Shown piece by piece: positions 21,759 through 36,100 of a stretch of DNA of 64,000 bases (position 1 is the first letter of the stretch; each line of letters begins with the position of its first letter). The translations under genes were made by a program, and so were the position numbers. The notes under the pieces were generated by a model, which was given only the letters and a program-made list of their open reading frames with translations, did not search any database and was not told the DNA's origin. This DNA is from Zonotrichia leucophrys gambelii (taxonomy: Eukaryota > Chordata > Aves > Passeriformes > Passerellidae), in the NCBI RefSeq assembly GCF_028769735.1, contig NC_088179.1, positions 11,065,950-11,129,949 on the forward strand, given 5' to 3'.

Positions 21759-24700
21759 CTGAAGTGCCAAGATCTTGATATTTTCATTTCCAAAAGAACT
21801 TTGGTATTTCCTGCAATTGCGAGTTGTCCCTTTTCATAAGAGCACTGGAAAACGTGCAATAGAGAGATTTTATCCCTATTTTCTTGATAATCCAAGCACC
21901 TAAAATGACTCTTGCAAACTGATATGCCCAGCCAGCTCCTAGGATTCCCAAATTTGTTTAGATCTGTAAGACAAAGAGTTTTCCATATGGCACCTTTAAC
22001 TGAATCTTCCCCTGGTTCTTCTGACTCTGACATACCAATTTTAGTATTGACAATTTTACCACACCCTAAGAATTTAGGAAATTCTTTGGAACTAAGCCTA
22101 CATTCTTACCTTTTTTTTTTTTTTTTGGTCTCTTTGCTAGTTTTACCTCAAGTATTGTCATATTTAATACTGTTCAAAACTTCATATTTCATTTTAGCAT
22201 TTAACAGAGAGCAGACATGATGCATTAATCATAAAAGCAGTAGAGTTTTTCAATGTGGCTTTGCTAAATTACCTTCTGGTGTTTCCATTTGTCCATTTGG
22301 GTAATTCTAATATCAGTTTCTACTTGCCTCTTTTCTTTATAGGAATACAAACTGATATTCAATAATTTTTTTTTTTAATATTTTACCTTCTATTGTTCAA
22401 AGTCAGTTGCTTATTTGCCAGCATAAGAAAATATTAAGGAGAATGGTGCTGATTCATCATTACTTGATAAATGTAATGATAAATTACATAATTAATTTAT
22501 CATTACATTTATCAAGTAATGTTGATAAATGTTTTTCATCATAATATAAAAATTGTAAATTAGATAACTACTGCTAAATTGCAAACATTCATCTAACCAA
22601 AGAGATCCAATAAATATCAAACAGGAGCAGATACTCCTTCATAGTACAAGATTGTTTCAACACTTCTAGTGAAGCATCCTAGGGTCTATTGTCCAAGAAC
22701 AGGCACTTACAGTGACCACACAGCAGGTGTAGAAATGGCTAAAGTACCAATCAGAGGAAGGGATTCTAAAAAAACCCCATTTTTAAGCAAGTGCTATGTC
22801 CCCAACAGTGCATTTTAAACATAATAGTCCAAGACAAATATTCAACATGTAAAAGGAACAGGAGCATAAAGTCTGGAGTAGAGGGCCCTAAAATAAATAA
22901 AGGCAGAGCCCCTGAAGTGCCAGCAGGTACCTGTGAATCAGGCAGTCCCACGGCCAAATCTTCCAGCAGCAGACAGAGATGAGAGGAGAGGAGCAAGGCA
23001 TCTCAGTCTCTGCAGGTCAGCTTCTGAGCTCCAGCACAGGGCAGGGCATCAGCAAGGGTCATAGGGTGCTATTCTTATCTAGATAGCTGTAAAAGCTAAG
23101 ACAGATCAGCTAGCCAGTCTTGATGTAATCTAAATCAGCAAATCTTCAAGTGGATAATATTATGAAACATAATTACAAAACCAATTCCCTTAGCTTTGGT
23201 GGATGTGAGAGATAAACCTGATAAACCTGAGATCATTAATTTTGTTGTTCTTGTGAAGGAAATAGGACAGCAGCTAGAAAATTGTCACAAAATGGAAAAA
23301 TTAGCCTTTCTATTTCTTGGTACAAAGTAGAATTACTTTAATGAGGGATATATATGTATATAAATCATCCTTGGAGCCATTGTTCTTGTTTAATGACAAG
23401 AGTCACTTATGTCTGTATACGAATAAATTTCTGGAGATTTAGATCAGAGTCTGGTGTATAGATTGAGACATGAAAAGAGCTGATATTTTGAACAATCTAC
23501 TATACAATAGCGTCCTTTCCCTTCCAAAAGCACCACCTCCACTAGACACTGTTCAACTGAGCTCTGACCTGAATGAAGAGACAGTGCAGTTACATGACAC
23601 AGCTGATGGTAACAAACTGGCCATGGTCACAGCCCCTTCCCTTGGAGCTGGCTACAAGTGACACTGGAGGCACAGGGTAAAGGCACATGGGAATGCCCTC
23701 AGGAGTGTGTGCAGTCAGAGGCTGTCAGGCCCTCTTCGTGCAGAAGTAGGGAACGAAAAGTTGCAAAAGATGTCAAGGGTGCGCCAGAGAAGTCTCTTTT
23801 GGGATGAGAGTGTACTTTCAGCAAGAATGCTGTCAAAACCAAAACTGTAACCTCAAGCAAAGAAGGAAACTATTTTTTGTGTGTGTGCTTTCATTCTCTG
23901 GAGTTCAAGAAAGAAAGACTTTTACATCATCTATAAGTAGGTCTGTATTAAGGCATCTAGCTTCTACTTCCCCCTCCCCATGTTTGTTCTTTCCTGTCTT
24001 CTGTGTGCTGTAGTTGCAGGATAGAGATGTTTCTAAAGAGAATCAGATGTGTTGTGGTGTCATACTCTATTGCACAGGTGATACCTGGGACCTGGGTTTC
24101 ACGGTGCAGTTTCACATGTAATTAGTTTGCTGTTACTGGCAACACAGATTTGAAATCAGAACTAAGCCCTCTGAGAAACTCTTTCCTGCCAATGCTCTCA
24201 TTACTTTTCCTGAATTTCCCTCTACATTATTTATAGGGCTGGACAAAAAAAGGAGAACAGTTGGATCTAATTTATTTACTGCAAATGCTCTTAGGAAGAA
24301 AAGTGTTGTTCAGCCAACTAAAATCTTGATTTCCTACTTTTACTGATAAGAAAACTCACTATCTGGTTCCAAATTACCATAAATGGGACAATGAGAAAAA
24401 AGCACTCTACAAAATATGCAAATGATATGACAGCCTGTGCAACAAGAGATGGGAGAATACAATCAAATTTCCATCAGCTGTAATAATTCTTGCACTTGTT
24501 TTCTTGGCTTGAAAAGGAGTCCCTAACTTCAATGAGCAGCTCAACAGCTACATCTGAATAATAAACTGGGTGAGCCTACATCTGAAGGACTTCCTTCCTT
24601 AAAGATGAAAATTCAGAACAGAGAGAATGCCCTTTCTTTAACAAGCAGATTAGGCCAAGGCAAAAAGAGCTGAAGTAATTGTGAGGGAATATCTTGATAC

Positions 24701-27700
24701 AGTCATTCTGTGCCAGGTGCAGCATCATATTGATGGTGCAGAAAGGCTTCCTGGGTTCCTCCTGCTGTTCATGCTGTGCTCTCAGTTGTCCTTATTCAGC
24801 ACAGAGTCCCTGGCAAGAAAGTGGGTGTTGCATCACTGATGTTCCTGTGCAGCAATAAATTGTACCAGGGCTGGGCAGTTCTGGCTGCAGGAATTACAGA
24901 CAGTCCCCATGGCCTACTTCCCATCAGAGTACAGGGGTCATGGAATGCAAAACTGGGGCCAAATTATTTCACTGGTGGCTGGAACTCAGCTATTTGCCAT
25001 GTGCATTACAATAGTGAGTTTACTTTTTCTAAGTGCTGAATTACTGCCCTGGGAGATGCACACATGCCTTCCAGACCAGAATTCAGAGTTTAGCCTAATA
25101 TTATGTTTTTTAAACACATCTGTGATCTATTATGTTGCTGGGTAATGATTTTCACAGAATCCTTGTTTTTTAATATGCAAAGAAATGTCACCATCAATAT
25201 CAGTCTCAGCATGGTATTGCTGAGTACTCAGAACACATCTGAGTACTAGATAAATGCTTCTTGCTATGGAAAAAATATTACAGGTCATTAAAATGTTAAA
25301 GAATTAAGGGGGAAAGTTATAAAAAATGGAAAGAACATACATGGAAGTTTTAGGAGCTGGGACCAAAGACTTCTAGATAGTAGTAATTTTAGTTACATAA
25401 TGTATCAGAAAAGTAAGTTAAACACTGGAAAAGCATTATATGCCTAAATTAGATATATACTTGGTATAAAAATGCCAGAAACTTGTATTCAGTTCTGAGT
25501 CCACAGCAGTCATTTAGTCCATTAGGAATCATAACCGCAGTGCCAGAATCAAGCAGCAGTTTATCCTTTCTTTATTCCAGGAGCTGCTTGTTTTAATCCT
25601 TTCAAGAGCCTCAGACTGTTTTTGCTTTAACAGTCTCTGAGGAAATTTCTCGTATCCACCAAACAAAATAAAGGCCAGACTGAGTAAGTAACATTGTAAT
25701 TTAATTTCAATGTTCCTAAACTATACTTGACTTCAGTTTGGACATGGACACTTGAGCACAGGCAACTGTTCTAAAAGAGTCTTTATATTTAAATCCTTCT
25801 ACTCACTTACTGAAAGGGTACTTTGAGGTGAGAAAAGTCTTCCCAGTCTAAGCCTGGTCTTTGTGCTTATTCTTGAGATAACAGCCAAATTTCATTTTAA
25901 TCCCAGCAGAAAAGGAATGAAGACTGCCTCTACCATATAACATTTTCTGGTGGATGGGAAGCATATTTGAATAGAGAATCAGAGAATTTGCAAGGATCGG
26001 TGAGTATTTATTTAAATTTCTGTTGTTACCTGTTCTGCAGTTGGAGACCTGTACTGCTGTGACTCTTCCACTTCAAAGCAATTATGCCTGGCTTCATCAG
26101 CATGAGAGGCTGATGCAGCTCTTGGGCTGTTTTATGGAATCCATCCCTCTTTAAGAGGTGCAGTGCTTGCCTGAGGTATGCTGAGCCAGCATTCCTTCAT
26201 CTTTCCAGATGTACTGCAGTGCACTGATAATAATTATCCTGTGCAGTGTCAAATAGCAAGGAATTCCTGCTGTAAATAGGAGCAGATGTAGATATGTGAT
26301 GTGAGGTATATAGATTCTTGAAAGGGCAAAAGAAGAACTCATTCATATGGAGCCTATGTGCAACCAATAGGCCATGATTGTTATTCTGTCGATCCAGTAC
26401 ATCTCTGGATTCAGCTTTCTGGCTAAGTTTTCTGAGCTCTTAGGAACTTAAACCCTGCTGACACTTCTCTCTGCCTTGACACCACTCTAAATGTTTGCTG
26501 GCCTGTCTCTTGGTTATCATCCATCTCATGGTTACAGGTTTTACCCAGGGAAAAGTGTGACTCTGTGGAGTCCTTAATCACTTTCTGTCATTATTAACAC
26601 CAGAGTCTCCTCTTAAGTACCCTTATTCAATTATCTCCTTTTAATGTAAGCCCAGTACATCTAATTCAACTAAGTAGTTTCTGAATTCAGTGTACCATCT
26701 CTGATCTGCCCTGGATTGTTATTTTCTGATTTTATACCTGTTTTACATTTTCTGTAATGTAGAATAAGACTCCAGCATCCATTTCCAGTCAAAGTCTAAT
26801 GCAAGAGTTAGACCCAAAAGGTTTTCACTGTAAGAAAGTGATCAGAGCTGTGATCCAAACACAACAGGGCTTATGATTTTGCTGCATCCTCATCTTCAAA
26901 GATTATTGTGACAATTTTGACTCCATTTCCAAATTCTTTTGGCAGCTACTTTGTATCTGCCAAATCTGCTATTTGATTTTGGATAGTTTAGCAGTCTGTT
27001 TTGGTTTAGTTTGGTATTTGAACTACCCTAAAAATAAGTCTATTTGTTAAGCTGAAAGTTTTTCAGTTAAGGAAATTGAAGTTTTCCTGGCTGTGGATTC
27101 TCAAGTTACCCTGCCTTTCACAGAAACCCTTCACTCTATGACAACAACAAAAAAATAATAAAATTCCCAGTTTTTAAAGCAGAAATTTATCTATCTGACC
27201 TTTGATTAGACTAAGATAAAAGGCATAGAATTTGTGGAGCCCATACTGGTAAACAAGATATTATTAGAAGACTTTCTAACTTAGAATGAGCTAATAATTG
27301 ACTGAATACTTGGACAAGAAAGAAAATCTCAGTACACAGGAGCTGAATATGATTTTTCATATTTCTAAATGAACTTAAGTTTCCAAATTCAATTTCATTT
27401 GGTGCAAACTATTCCATTTCATGCTAAAGAAGGATTTTTAATGGAAGTGGTTGTCAAAACAGTGACACAAATTGATGTGTAACTCCCACAGAGAAAGTTA
27501 GGATTGCATTAGTGCTCCTGAAGAAGTCAGTGCATGCCTTACAAAATCTTACTTCTCCCTGTGTTTGAGAGGAATTCTCCTCTGCTCTGCAAATTCAGGT
27601 TTCTGCCTCACAGCAGTGACCTGACCATCAGCCCCTTTCACTGGAACAGTCCCACTTTGTAAAAAATACTTAAATATTCATGGAGCCAGCTGGTGAGAGA

Positions 27701-30700
27701 AAAACAATGCTCTAGTCTGATGGTTCAGTAACCCTCCTGGGGAGGGTGGAGGTGTTAGTCCCAGTCCCAGTGAATGTGTAATTATTTATACAAAGTAGAA
27801 CAGTGTCAACAGGAGAAATGACAAGTCCCATCTCCCAAAAAGTTTCCTTGCAGGAATGGAGAAGTCTAAAGGAACAATAATGCATTTGCCAGAAATCTGC
27901 CAGGTATAGCTAACAACACTTAAACAAACTCTAAAAATAATTTACAGATTATTCCTGAAATAGCTAAGCTTTTGGATGAATAGATGTTCTTCCACATCTC
28001 TGAGACAGACCTTGTTCCTCATATTGAGTGAACAGGCCTTTCATCCTCCAAAGCAAAACAGCTCTTAAAAATAGAAATCATTCAGAACATATTTTAAGAA
28101 CTTAGCATCTCATAACATCATACCTCCATCCTTGTTCCTATTGACATCAATGGAAGGAAAACCAGTATTTATATGTCCCACAAGCAGATCTGTCTCTTGG
28201 AGAATGCTGCTCTATGATGGTTTGTGTCTGGCAGGAATAAAGAACTCTTGAGACCTGCCTGCCAGTTGGATAGCCAGGGCTGTATGGAGCCCCAGCAGTG
28301 ATGTTTGTGCAGAGTCCTGCTGAAAGCATCATGTGAGGCACGGCTCTTCAGCACAAATGAGTTTTCATTGAGCCAGCTAGAGGACAGACAATGTTTCAGG
28401 CAACAAATTTTTGTTCAGGCTAAGGCAAGGAGCAAGCTTTAAGCTATGTGCAGGCTGAGGAAAACTGCTCTCATTTTATCTCAGTTTGTGAATTAAACAG
28501 TGTTTCACAATTTTCTAACATCTTACAGTTTTATGAGTTTCTGTTAGAGAACTCCAAGAAGCGTAGATAGTTCTAGTGCATATGCCTGACCTACAGACAC
28601 CCAGCTTGACAAAAATGGCATCAGGAATTAGAAATCCACTGCCTCTGGCTTTAAAAAATGAGTAAAAAAACCCTAAGAGGTTTAAGCTTTAGTCATCAAA
28701 ACCAGAGCTGCCTGAAAATTGTTTTTGAAGCTCAGCTGTAAACAGTGTTGTAATAATTCATATTACGGTAAGAATAAAGTCATATCTCTTTTGTTAGTCA
28801 TATGTTTTGCCAATAAAATGACTTTCATAAAATAAAAAAAAAGAATTCGTAGTGTTAAAGGCCTTTCAGAGGAATGTATAATTAAAGAACAGTAGTTTCT
28901 CACATCTGGAAAGAAGTTCTGGACTGCAGAGGGATAAGTGACCTGTAACCTTTAAAACATATTTTCAGAGGAAAGATTTTTCAAAGAAAATTTTGAATGT
29001 CAGCTGCTGCAAAGGCAGAGAAGACTGTCTTGAAACTCAGAGATGGATAGGACACAGCAGATTTCTGCATCTACACATCTTATGTAAAAGCTGTAAAGAA
29101 CAGGCAGCTGTCAGCAAGGGGTAAGAATCCACCAAGTGATATGGTGATGAATACTCAAAGGTTAAGGAGTTGAATATTACATAGGCTCTGGCAGATGAAA
29201 AGAGAATGACCAAGCAGCAAGTGCTGCACCAAATCTAGTATATGGAGCTGTCGCTTGTAAACTACAGCATTGTGTCCATCCGTGTGTGGACAAAACTAAG
29301 TGCAGCCATTGCAGTGTGTACAGAAACACTGTGAGCAAGTGCCTTGGGTGTGTGTATTTTTGGAGGAAGCAGCATTTCTCTGTTCCACTCACTGCTCTGC
29401 TGTGTTCACCACAGCAGCAGCCACAAAGCCCAGCCCAGCCCAGGAACCAGACTTTGGGTTAATGGGATGAGTGTCCCTGGCCTTGGGAAATGAGTGCAGT
29501 GAGCCACTGCCTAGCTGAGGCTGAGGTGTCCTTCAGTCTGGAGTGTCCTGCAGTCTGTCCCTGGCCACGTGCTCACAGGAAACAAGCTGTTCTCCTGGCC
29601 CAGGATCTGCAGGCAGTGCAGATGTAAAGCTCTCTGCAGGTTTAGTTTGTAGCTGCCTGTCCTTGGAAGTCTGATCTGAGTTTTCAGTGATGACTTCATA
29701 GCTCTGTCCGGCCCTGCTCCTGCCTGTGGGCTGTGCTGCGGCACGCCGAGTGTAACCTGTCTCCCTGCCTCAGCTGCCTCTGGGGGCGGCCGCGGGTGTA
29801 AGGCTGGGATGGTGGCGGGCACAGCAGGGAGCACGAGCCTGGGGTCCCGGGGGAGCTGTGGCTGTGCAGCTGCAGGATATGGGTCTGTGAAGGTTTTGCA
29901 TTGTAGCTCAGAGACCCCTGAAGCCTGGCACCTCTGCATCATTTCTGTCCTTCCTGTTAAGCATGTGGCTGTCACATGAATTCTCTGGAGGCTTAAGGTA
30001 ACTTTTAACTGAGCATTGGTGAGAACACTGCACTGTAACACCTGCTGGACCAGAGAATTACTGCCCCCAGTCGTCAAAGCTGAGCAACAGCTTACAACTA
30101 TGTTATTTTATTTTGTTGACAGCTAGTTCCAAAGCAACCTATACTTTTGCAACTTGGTCTCTTCATGGAACTAATTAAGGGAATGTGAAAATTTTCAAGA
30201 AAATTCTTTAAGGGATAATGTGGAAAGTTTTATTTCCCCCATTACATTTCTATTTCTTCTATTATGTTCCCATCATAAAATAAAAATCTTTGAATATATA
30301 ATTATAAGTGAGGTCTGAAATGAAAGATTTAGCATCTGTATACCCTGGAGATGGTGGTACTTCCTACCTATAAAGAGCCATATTAAACCCCCAGAGTTCT
30401 TTTGTAATGTGTGTCAGAGGAATTGTAAACATATCACTGAAACTCCCCCTGCTAAAACCTTCTGAAGAGTGTTGTAGATGAGAAAACTCCCTGTCATGTG
30501 AAGCCTTTCTATTTTTACCATGTCACTAGGAAGAGTCACTGTTTACTGCATTAGTTATAACCTAAGCAGATATGTCCTGTGGCAAATCCAGGACTGGAAT
30601 TGCTGGACAGGTTGTGGTGATTCTATTATTAGAAGCCTGTTACATTTGACATTGAGCATAAAAGATGGGGCTTGTACTGCAGAACATTTCTTATACTCCT

Positions 30701-32785
30701 GAGAGCAAATCCCAGCAGTTATTACCAGAAAATAACTGGTAAGCTTCTGAGTTCTCATTGATTGGACTTGCAAGTCAATCAGTCATGTTGAGATAGGTAA
30801 AATCTGTTGACAAAGAAATGATGACTGATATCCTAAGAATAAAATCTAATGATAAAATCAGTAAATCTTGGTATTGCCCGAGCAAATTCCTCAGCGACCT
30901 GAATTTCACTCTCAAAGGGTATTTTGTATCTAGATAGGTTGTGTGTTGACTTAGTTTATATAATGTGTCTGAAACATCCCGAAAAGCTTTACCTATACCT
31001 GGGCTGTGTGAGGAAATAAATGCATTTGGTTTTCAATGGCATGTCAGAATAAAATATGTTATTACTGGATTTAACTGAATGTACAAGCATGATTGCATGT
31101 TGCCACATTTCAACCATATTTCAAGTGGGATGTAGAGTTATTTACTCTTTAGTGCTAATACAACCAACAGTATAAGACAGAAAGAGAAGACTAATGAAAG
31201 GGCACAGGCAGTAGGGAAGTCACTTGTGTGTCTTGCCTGTGTGGCAGCAGCTCAAGGAGCTACAGGAGCCTCAGGCAGGGCAGCTGTGTGGCACTGACAC
31301 GGGGAGCTCTACCTTGGCTCTTCTCAGAGAGTTTCCACCCACATTCAAGGCAGTTGTCAGTGTTCTGCTTGCATAGAAGGAGTCAGATCTGAAGAAATTC
31401 AGCTTCAGGTCTGAAATTTGTAAAGGGAAACAGATGAGATAGATAGTGAAGTTGGGTCAGAAAGTGGGAAGAAATAAATAAAAGGAAGAAAGTAGTAAAG
31501 ACAGTTGGAAACACTGATGAGATTCTGCATCCATCCAATAAGGCTACTGACTTTCACAGCTTGTGCCAACACAAGAAGTAGGGATCCCTGAGCAGCTTGC
31601 ACAGCAAGTCCTAATACAGTAAAAACATTTTCCATATGCTGGATGCTGGTGTTAAATAAGAAATGAGTGGATCAAGCTTGCTTATATCCCAACTTTGACA
31701 AGGGCTGTGGAGATCATCTAACAGCCTCAGATAGCAGCTCTGGATAGTGGCTGTGCCCAGAAGAGACCTATTTGAAAGATGACCAGTGGACAGGAAAGCA
31801 CAGCTGTCTGGAAGGGGCTGTATGATCTTTGGCATAGGTTGGGAATGAAGTGTCACTGGCCAAAATGAATGGGAGTTCCCCAGGAGAGCTTGAAGGTCAT
31901 GGCAGGCGGGGAGCTGGTGTTTGTGTCTGTCACTGAGACTGTGTCAGCTCTGCCCTACAAACAGCACAGCCAGTCCAACAGCTCCTGCAGTAAACTACCA
32001 CACAGGGACTGAATCGTGGCACTGCTGCAATACTCCAGTTAACACTGCAGTGGTACAGCCAAGAAGGGGACTGCAGAATTTGGAAAGTACAATGTAATGC
32101 CTAAGGTGTTTAAAACTGTAGCATGAAATATATGTGCATTGTTTGACATCAGCTGGGAATATGGTAGGCAGGTTCAATGAACATGGGTGAGTCTGATACC
32201 TGGGTAGCAGAGTAAGAGTTCTCCCCATCCGGTAGGCAGCGTGCTGGCTGTGGCAGGGTGGTCATGGCATTGTGCCAGCCAGGTGAGTGCCTCATGGCTA
32301 CCTTGGGCTTTACCAGGGCTCATCCATCTCACTGGGTCTGGGCCAGGAAGGAGCCATTTCTGAACTGATGACTTTCAACTGCTCACCTTTGAAAGGTGCA
32401 GTCCTGCATAGGAAGATACTTTCAGATTATCTTTTTTACTGCTTGCCTGTTTTGTTTCTTTGCTTGCTTGTCACGCTGGTTTTAAACTACTATAGAAGTC
32501 TAATAGGTACGTTAATCTGCATTTGCTGTGGTATGCATGGGACAAAGGAAACAGATCAAATGAACTTATTTTAGTCAGTATGTTTAAATAAATAGCCAAC
32601 ATGGCAAGCTGCATACTCTCACTCCGACTGACTTATGTTCAGTTTAAATTCCAGGAATGTCTAAGAGAGTGGCGTCATCCCCTTCAAAACAGTTTTGGTT
32701 TTTTTCCCTGTTGGATTGTATGAGCAAGCAGCTGCCTCTGAGGCATTATTTTTGCCAGCCGGCCAGGTCTCTGTGCCAGCTTCTC
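21759..32785. other. Intergenic DNA, no gene recognised
   Basis: Mostly AT-rich sequence. It holds a poly-T run of about 18 bases at 22110-22127, the inverted repeat at 22458-22521, a short TA-rich run near 23349, and a GC-richer patch at about 29.7-29.9 kb. A 188-codon frame lies across that patch on the minus strand (29511-30077) but starts with TTG and resembles no family I know. I see no splice-bounded exon with recognisable protein similarity. Confidence 0.65.
22458..22521. repeat. 29-bp perfect inverted repeat with 6-nt spacer
   Basis: Left arm 22458-22486 and right arm 22493-22521 are exact reverse complements over 29 bases, separated by CATAAT. The arms are AT-rich, begin CATTACTTGATAAATG and can extrude as a near-complete hairpin. 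A degenerate fragment of the arm (TTGATAAATG) follows at about 22522-22531. No flanking transposon ends or target duplications were recognised. Confidence 0.92.
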
Positions 32786-33122
32786 CCTGAGTGTTCCGTG
32801 GATGGGATCCCTCCCAGACCAGCCCCGGGGACAGTAGCGCTGCGCAGGGGAGGTGCCGCAAAGGGCAGCGCCTCACCGGCTGTGCAGGAGCGAGCGGGGG
32901 TTCCTGCGCTCCCTCCCGGGCGCTGCAGATGAGAAACGCGGCCGCAGCTCCCCTGGCGAGAGCGGGCCCGTGCCGGAGCCCTCGGGCCGCTCCCCGGCCG
33001 TGCCCGCCCCGGCCGCGCTGCTGCGGCTCCTCCTGGCGGCCCCGGCTCCCGGAGCTCCGCAGCGCCTGCAGCGGCTGCAGCCCCGCTCCCTCCGTCCCTG
33101 GGCCTGTGCTGGGGCAGATTAA
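32786..33122. promoter_or_regulatory. Orphan CpG island
   Basis: About 330 bp of very CpG-rich sequence (roughly 35 CpGs by eye) isolated in AT-rich intergenic DNA, 15 kb from the PCOLCE2 promoter and 11 kb from PAQR9. The borders are sharp and the downstream base composition returns to AT-rich at once. No recognised exon overlaps it. On the minus strand a good splice donor (CCG|GTGAGG, cut after 32877) sits at its edge. An unannotated promoter, enhancer or recently retained GC patch are all possible. Confidence 0.7.
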
Positions 33123-36100
33123 AACAATCTGAATTACCCCTTTTTCAATAGATGTGAATAGTTTGGTTTGCCTTCTTCATTTCAATCTGAAATTGAGGAT
33201 TTGATCCAACTCAGAGTGCAGAAGATCCTGAAATTTGCTGGAATAAACTTTCTAAAACATTTAAAGCATTAGAAAGCAGGCATTCTTTACCTGTGCAGGA
33301 CACACAGAGGATATATTTTTTAAATTCTGTATGTGTTGTGAGGCTTTACAACAAGGTATTTATCCATCATAATCATAAATATTCATTAAAATGTGGTTTT
33401 TAATTTAATACATAAACATTACTTTCCTAGAACTAATTTGTATGTATCCACTTCTCACTGGAAGTCCTTTTTTGGTCCTGGAGAGTCATAAAAGGGGACT
33501 TGAGTGGTTGCATTCACTGAATGCTTTGATATTAAAGGTGACTTTTCCTTGAACTTTTCCTTTGGGCATGTGCTGTTGCTTCTTTGTTAAATGACTTGCA
33601 AAAAACCACTCTCGTCCTTTTTATCTGTTTGTCCACTGGTTCCAGCTACCTTTATCCTCCTGTGGTCATATTTTTACATCCATTTATCTTTTTTTTTTTT
33701 TGTCATTTAGTCTTTAAGCTCTATCCAGCAACTTCAGGGAAACTAAAAATTTCAATTCTCTGTATCATTTATCATTGATGGCTGACTTTGAAAATGAAGG
33801 TTTGTTTTCTTAAAACTGAGTAACAGCAAATCTTGTCTAGGAAACTCCTGCTGGTTGACCTCAGTGTCCTCCATGGGTCTGCTGGGCATAGACTAATGTT
33901 GCAAAACTTCCTTCTGAGCAGCAGGCCTGGATCTCTTTATTGTGAGGTTCACTTGGCCCAGCAGGCAGGCAGGGCTGTCACTGCCAGCTTCCCAGGCTGC
34001 TCGGACTCGTGTGTGGGAGCTGCCCGGGTGGGATCCTGTGGCTCCGTGCCACGGATGGGCTGGTGCAGCACAGAGATGTGCTGTGCCACCCTGCATTGCT
34101 GCTGCCTCCTCTGTGCCAGTACTGCACACACGGATGTGACTGGCGAATAGGAGGGGAAAAGAGCTTTTCACAAGTCAGAATTATTCTCCAGCCTGCTTGA
34201 GCCTTCCGGGCAAAATGCCAAGGGAAGAGAACTGAGTCTGGTGCTTGTTTGTGAATTGAGCTCAGGAATCACTTGTGAAAGAAACTGCACTGCTGCTGAC
34301 CTATTATAGTGCACATGGGAAGCTGTCACCTTAGAGACTTCATTTACCTGCCTGTTTGCTGCAGATTGTTTCTTCATGAGCTAGTGGGGAACTGAAATGG
34401 CTTTTGGAACAAAGAGTGTTGAGTAATGAGTTGGAAGTCACCCATGTCTAGGACATACCTGGCAGTGTTGCCCTGACACTGAAATTAGAAATCATGACAG
34501 TTCCAGAGCCAGAAAATCATAATTATTTATTAGCTCTACGTGCATATTTGGCTAATGAATAACATTCCTTGGGGTTATTTAAAAGCAGCAATGAAGTGTG
34601 TTGGAAACTGCTAGGTGAACATCTAGTACTTTCCACAGAGGACTTGCACTTCAAGCTACCACTGCTGTAAAGGGGAGAGGGCCAGATCAGATTCACTGAG
34701 GGTCTTCAGTAGCTCTGCTTGGAGTCACTGTGACTTTCAGAAGAGAAAGCAGTGATTACTTCATTTGGTAATATTTGTAAGTCCACCAGTTCATTTGCTT
34801 TGTGCAAACCCATGTAAGAATCTGCCAGCAAAGTCAAAATCAATACAACTTTTAAACTCTTTTAAACTCTGTGATATATGTAGAGCACCACCAACGTTTT
34901 CATGTATGTAATTCAGCCTTATATCTGAATACAAGAATATACTCATCACAGATTACCTGCCATTGAGGTATCTACTATTTGCCTTTCATTATATCAGTTC
35001 ACTGTATTCTTTGGAATAATGGTCATGCCAGTAGAAGCAGATCTGAAGATACACTGTATATTCCCTCTGAGGTGATAGGTCTGCTAAGCTAGCTGGGACT
35101 TGAAATAATATTCATTTAACTTGAGTATTGCATTTTGAGCAGGTTTCCCACTCTTGTGTATGTTCTCATTCTTTATCAGTTCTCCGTGTTTTACTGAACA
35201 CAATTAAGTCAAATTATTTTTTTATTGTCCAATGAACGTCTGAACTTTAGAATAGAAGAGATGGCATGCTTCTTTTAGGGCAGAATAGTTATAGCTTGAA
35301 GGAACTTGCTCTATTGCTAGGGACAAAGGTGTTCTTCACAGAATATTTGCCTTCTCTTTTTAAGTTTTGAGTCCATATTCTACAGACATAAATATTCTTT
35401 TTAACTATATTGGCTATTGAATATATTTTTCAGTGCTCAGTGATTCTGGTTACTTACTGTTCCAAACTGTTTCTCTTCAAGCTATGATTTTCTACTACAC
35501 TACAAGAAACAATGTTTTGATGTTGTAATTGGTACAAACTCTGCAGCTTTATTTAATGACTAAGTTGGTGCATTTCTGGCTATATATATACTTTGCTCTT
35601 TGTTTTGTATTAAAATTTTTCAGATGATGCCCTGAGAGTGCTTTAAAGTGCTACAGCTAAGGAGGGAAAGTGAGTTGGGAGTGTAGGGCACTGCCTTAGG
35701 GCTGGATGGCAGGATCTGCTGTGCCAGACTCTTGCTGGCAACATTTCCCTGGCACGGTCTGCTCATTAGGGCTCTGCTTCTATAGCACACTGAAACACAA
35801 GGAAAAGTTCACCCCACCAATGAACAAAGATAAACATACAGTCCTACTAAAGTTAAGCATGTGCTTATGAGCTTCACTAAATTTTGGATAATGAGAGATG
35901 ATGCCTGTGAGTACAAAGGTATCAGAGAAGCTGCCCCAGGGACCTGTTTACCTTTTGCTCATTATTTGTGTTATTTCTGAGGGCTACAGATACTGCTGCT
36001 TGTTATCCACCTCACTGACATTTCCTAGCTGTCCTTCCAAGTGCTGCTAAAAAGAAAAGCTGAGATTTTGGAACACTAGTGAGTGCCAGTGATTGAATTC

